Shown piece after piece: positions 63,501 through 64,000 of a stretch of DNA of 64,000 nt. Origin of the DNA: Atrichornis clamosus (lineage: Eukaryota > Chordata > Aves > Passeriformes > Menuridae); NCBI GenBank assembly GCA_013400975.1, contig WBMZ01003306.1, positions 248,001-312,000 of the forward strand. Direction: 5' to 3'. The translations under genes were made by a program, and so were the position numbers. The notes under the pieces were generated by a model, which ran no database searches, was not told the origin of the DNA, and was given only the letters and a program-made list of their open reading frames with translations. Each line of letters starts with the position of its first letter. Position 1 is the stretch's first letter.

Positions 63501-64000
63501 AGAAGTTTGCAGATGCATTCAGCAACTGCTTGCAAAATATTGTTCCTCTGGGGGAAAAAAGGACCCAATTTTAGGGAAAGGGCTTTGCATATGGTTGATA
63601 CTCTGTAGGTTCAGACATAGAAATGAGAATTTTAAATGCAAAATTTAATATGGGAAATATAATAACTGTTTGAATTCTTGATAAACACTATACAACATCA
63701 CAAACAGTACTGAATACAACTTCCACCTCTCACTCATATTTGCTGCAGTAATTTAGTATCTGTTATCATGTTGCTTAAAAGATTTCATTACACATAGAAG
63801 ATAAACCTGAGCCAAACATCTCAAGCATCTTTCAGAGTCCATAAGCACAATATCTTATCATAGAAAGCTTTTCAGTGTCAGAGTGCTGCAAAAATCTCAT
63901 GCTTAAGAATGTTATGTATAGGACAGTTCACCTCAGAATTATGTTTAGCTTTTTGAAATACTCTTTAAAACAACATTTTTCTGATTTTAATCAGCTTAAT
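60576..64000. other. Non-coding stretch, no gene recognised
   Basis: Contains poly(T) runs at 61293-61304 and 62588-62605 and a pyrimidine-rich part near 62135-62170. No coding sequence and no clear repeat family. Confidence 0.5.
62588..62605. repeat. Poly(T) run, 18 bases
   Basis: Uninterrupted T run; simple repeat with no recognisable element attached. Confidence 0.9.

Noticed and set aside
1..64000. CRISPR arrays, insertion sequences, operons or other prokaryotic systems
   Set aside because: The repeats, base composition and lack of long open frames are those of vertebrate nuclear DNA; no regularly spaced direct repeats were seen.

Overview
This window looks like vertebrate, and specifically bird, nuclear DNA. 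It contains several CR1 LINE fragments. Two end in the tandem octamer tail (ATTCTATG-type) typical of CR1 in birds, and others carry the reverse-strand CR1 3' block. It also has a solo LTR of the ERVL type that is common in neoavian genomes, one good MIR-type SINE remnant plus a weaker one, and old amniote interspersed repeats. There are no Alu, B1 or young LINE-1 elements. Base composition is AT-rich and repeat density is low. The species cannot be named from this sequence; a neoavian bird such as a songbird is my inference.

I found no protein-coding gene I can defend. The longest open frame in 64 kb is 128 codons and none resembles a protein family I know. No tRNA, rRNA or snRNA gene was recognised. 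The window is best read as intergenic sequence or the inside of a very large intron. Isolated small exons could be missed by eye; one weak candidate (13261-13337) is listed.

Layout: 65-660 is a reverse-strand solo LTR with CRE, TATA and poly(A) signals. 5036-5141 is a polypyrimidine tract. 6030-6775 is an old reverse-strand CR1, followed by a MIR at about 7530-7700. The region 15.1-18.9 kb holds ancient repeat remnants, a homeodomain/SOX motif cluster and a mirror-image GATA/ETS motif cluster. 22545-23155 is a second large reverse-strand CR1. 30.6 and 31.6 kb carry two very short forward CR1 3' ends. 36718-36781 is an exact 32-bp tandem duplication. 40.6 kb is a reverse CR1. 43741-43944 is a duplicated ~101-bp block on either side of a single N, almost certainly an unmerged contig join. 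48.7 kb is a (TA)n satellite, and 60.5 kb is a last CR1 piece. Everything between is unannotated AT-rich DNA with short hairpins and simple repeats.

No novel gene system was found. The observations most worth a second look are the N-flanking false duplication, the intact-looking LTR promoter, the paired GATA/ETS cluster, and the motif-dense blocks that could be conserved non-coding elements.
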